Assembly: GCA_900769475.1 (NCBI GenBank)
Contig: CAAGGQ010000028.1
Location: 1-6,457 of the forward strand
From: Clostridia bacterium
Lineage (GTDB): Bacteria > Bacillota > Clostridia > Oscillospirales > CAG-272
Direction of reading: 5' to 3'
Length of the DNA: 6,457 bases
Shown here one piece after another: positions 6,238 through 6,457 of the stretch (within the stretch, counting starts at the first letter, position 1; the number at the start of each line of letters is the position of its first letter). Made by a program: the position numbers and the translations under genes. The notes beneath the pieces are model-generated. The model made no database searches. It was not told the DNA's origin and saw nothing but the letters and a program-made list of their open reading frames with translations.

Positions 6238-6263
6238 ATTTATTTACAAAAGTGTGATATAAT
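6235..6263 (+). promoter_or_regulatory. Array-borne promoter upstream of the last gene
   Basis: TTGATT (6235-6240), a 17-base spacer beginning TATTTACA, and TATAAT (6258-6263). The -35 box overlaps the 3' arm of the last hairpin of array 2. It points toward the gene at 6399 with a leader of about 130 bases. It is the near twin of the promoter at 3675-3703. Confidence 0.78.
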
Positions 6264-6353
6264 AGACTCACCGATAAAGATGGGGAAATTTTAAAGAATT
6301 TTATAAAAGCAACACATTTTACAAATCATGTTGTTCCGTTTCTTCTTTGTGGT

Positions 6354-6362
6354 TGGTATAAT
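6354..6362 (+). promoter_or_regulatory. Extended -10 promoter immediately before the last gene
   Basis: TGGTATAAT combines a TGn extension (6354-6356) with a perfect -10 box (6357-6362). No good -35 box lies at 17 bases; TTGTTC at 6331-6336 would have a 20-base spacer. The start point near 6369 leaves about 30 bases to ATG 6399. The gene thus appears to have two stacked promoters, this one and the array-borne one. Confidence 0.65.
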
Positions 6363-6398
6363 AAAGTCACAACAAAACAACCGAAAAGGAGAAACAAA

Positions 6399-6457
6399 AT
6401 GAACACAGACAAGATTTACGCAGAATCCATCGCAAAGGAGTACGCACCCAAGGACAG
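6399..6457 (+). CDS. Hypothetical protein, 3'-truncated by the window edge
   Basis: ATG 6399 is preceded by AAGGAG (6386-6391) at a spacing of 7 bases, and the frame is open to the window end. Only 19 codons are visible, reading MNTDKIYAESIAKEYAPKD. From memory this start resembles small, probably membrane-associated uncharacterised proteins common in gut Clostridia, whose N-terminus has the KIYAE-IA-EYAPKD pattern. That family link is an inference from a very short stretch, and no function can be assigned. Confidence 0.75.
   Translation, partial: MNTDKIYAESIAKEYAPKD

Noticed and set aside
6310..6345. Attenuator before the last gene (CAACA with TGTTG, then a T-rich stretch)
   Set aside because: The stem is only 5 bp with a 14-base loop, and the following TTTCTTCTTT is interrupted.
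3330..6457. tRNA-Ser as an attachment site of an integrated element
   Set aside because: I find no second copy of the tRNA 3' end downstream in the window and no integrase gene; an island ending outside the window cannot be excluded.

Overview
The window looks like a chromosomal segment of a Gram-positive Clostridia-type bacterium, most likely Oscillospirales or a Ruminococcaceae-like group. This rests on AGGAG-type ribosome binding sites, consensus TTGACA/TATAAT promoters with 17-bp spacers, a tRNA gene that encodes its CCA end, and a rimO-pgsA gene pair. The lineage is inferred from gene content and style, not from a database match.

Layout. Positions 1-1716 hold a housekeeping operon on the + strand: the 3' part of rimO (ribosomal protein S12 methylthiotransferase) and a complete pgsA (phosphatidylglycerophosphate synthase). 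A strong GC-rich hairpin terminator at 1731-1775 ends it. Convergent to it on the - strand is an XRE-family regulator (1796-3007) with its own promoter at 3044-3072. A textbook promoter (3254-3282) then drives a tRNA-Ser(GCU) gene (3330-3421), closed by a long hairpin terminator (3423-3465).

The second half is accessory in character. A large surface protein gene (3729-5990) encodes a signal peptide, a phosphodiester glycosidase (NAGPA-like) domain, a Pro/Glu-rich repeat linker and a C-terminal membrane segment preceded by LPNTR, which resembles a degenerate sortase signal. Its codon use differs clearly from rimO-pgsA. It is flanked on both sides by arrays of short hairpins (3470-3677 and 6051-6237). 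The window ends with the first 19 codons of another gene (6399 onward).

The most unusual content is the pair of hairpin arrays. They have different linker words (ATTTCATC versus TATATCATC) but the same plan. Several small stem-loops are separated by a conserved linker, and the linker changes orientation in the middle of the array. The first stem-loop shares its sequence with a long-range inverted repeat that could close the first half into a multibranch fold. A last hairpin with the stem CAAGGC/GCCTTG runs directly into the -35 box of a near-identical promoter. This looks like one family of composite repeat that carries an outward promoter, placed upstream of two different genes. I do not know a described name for it.
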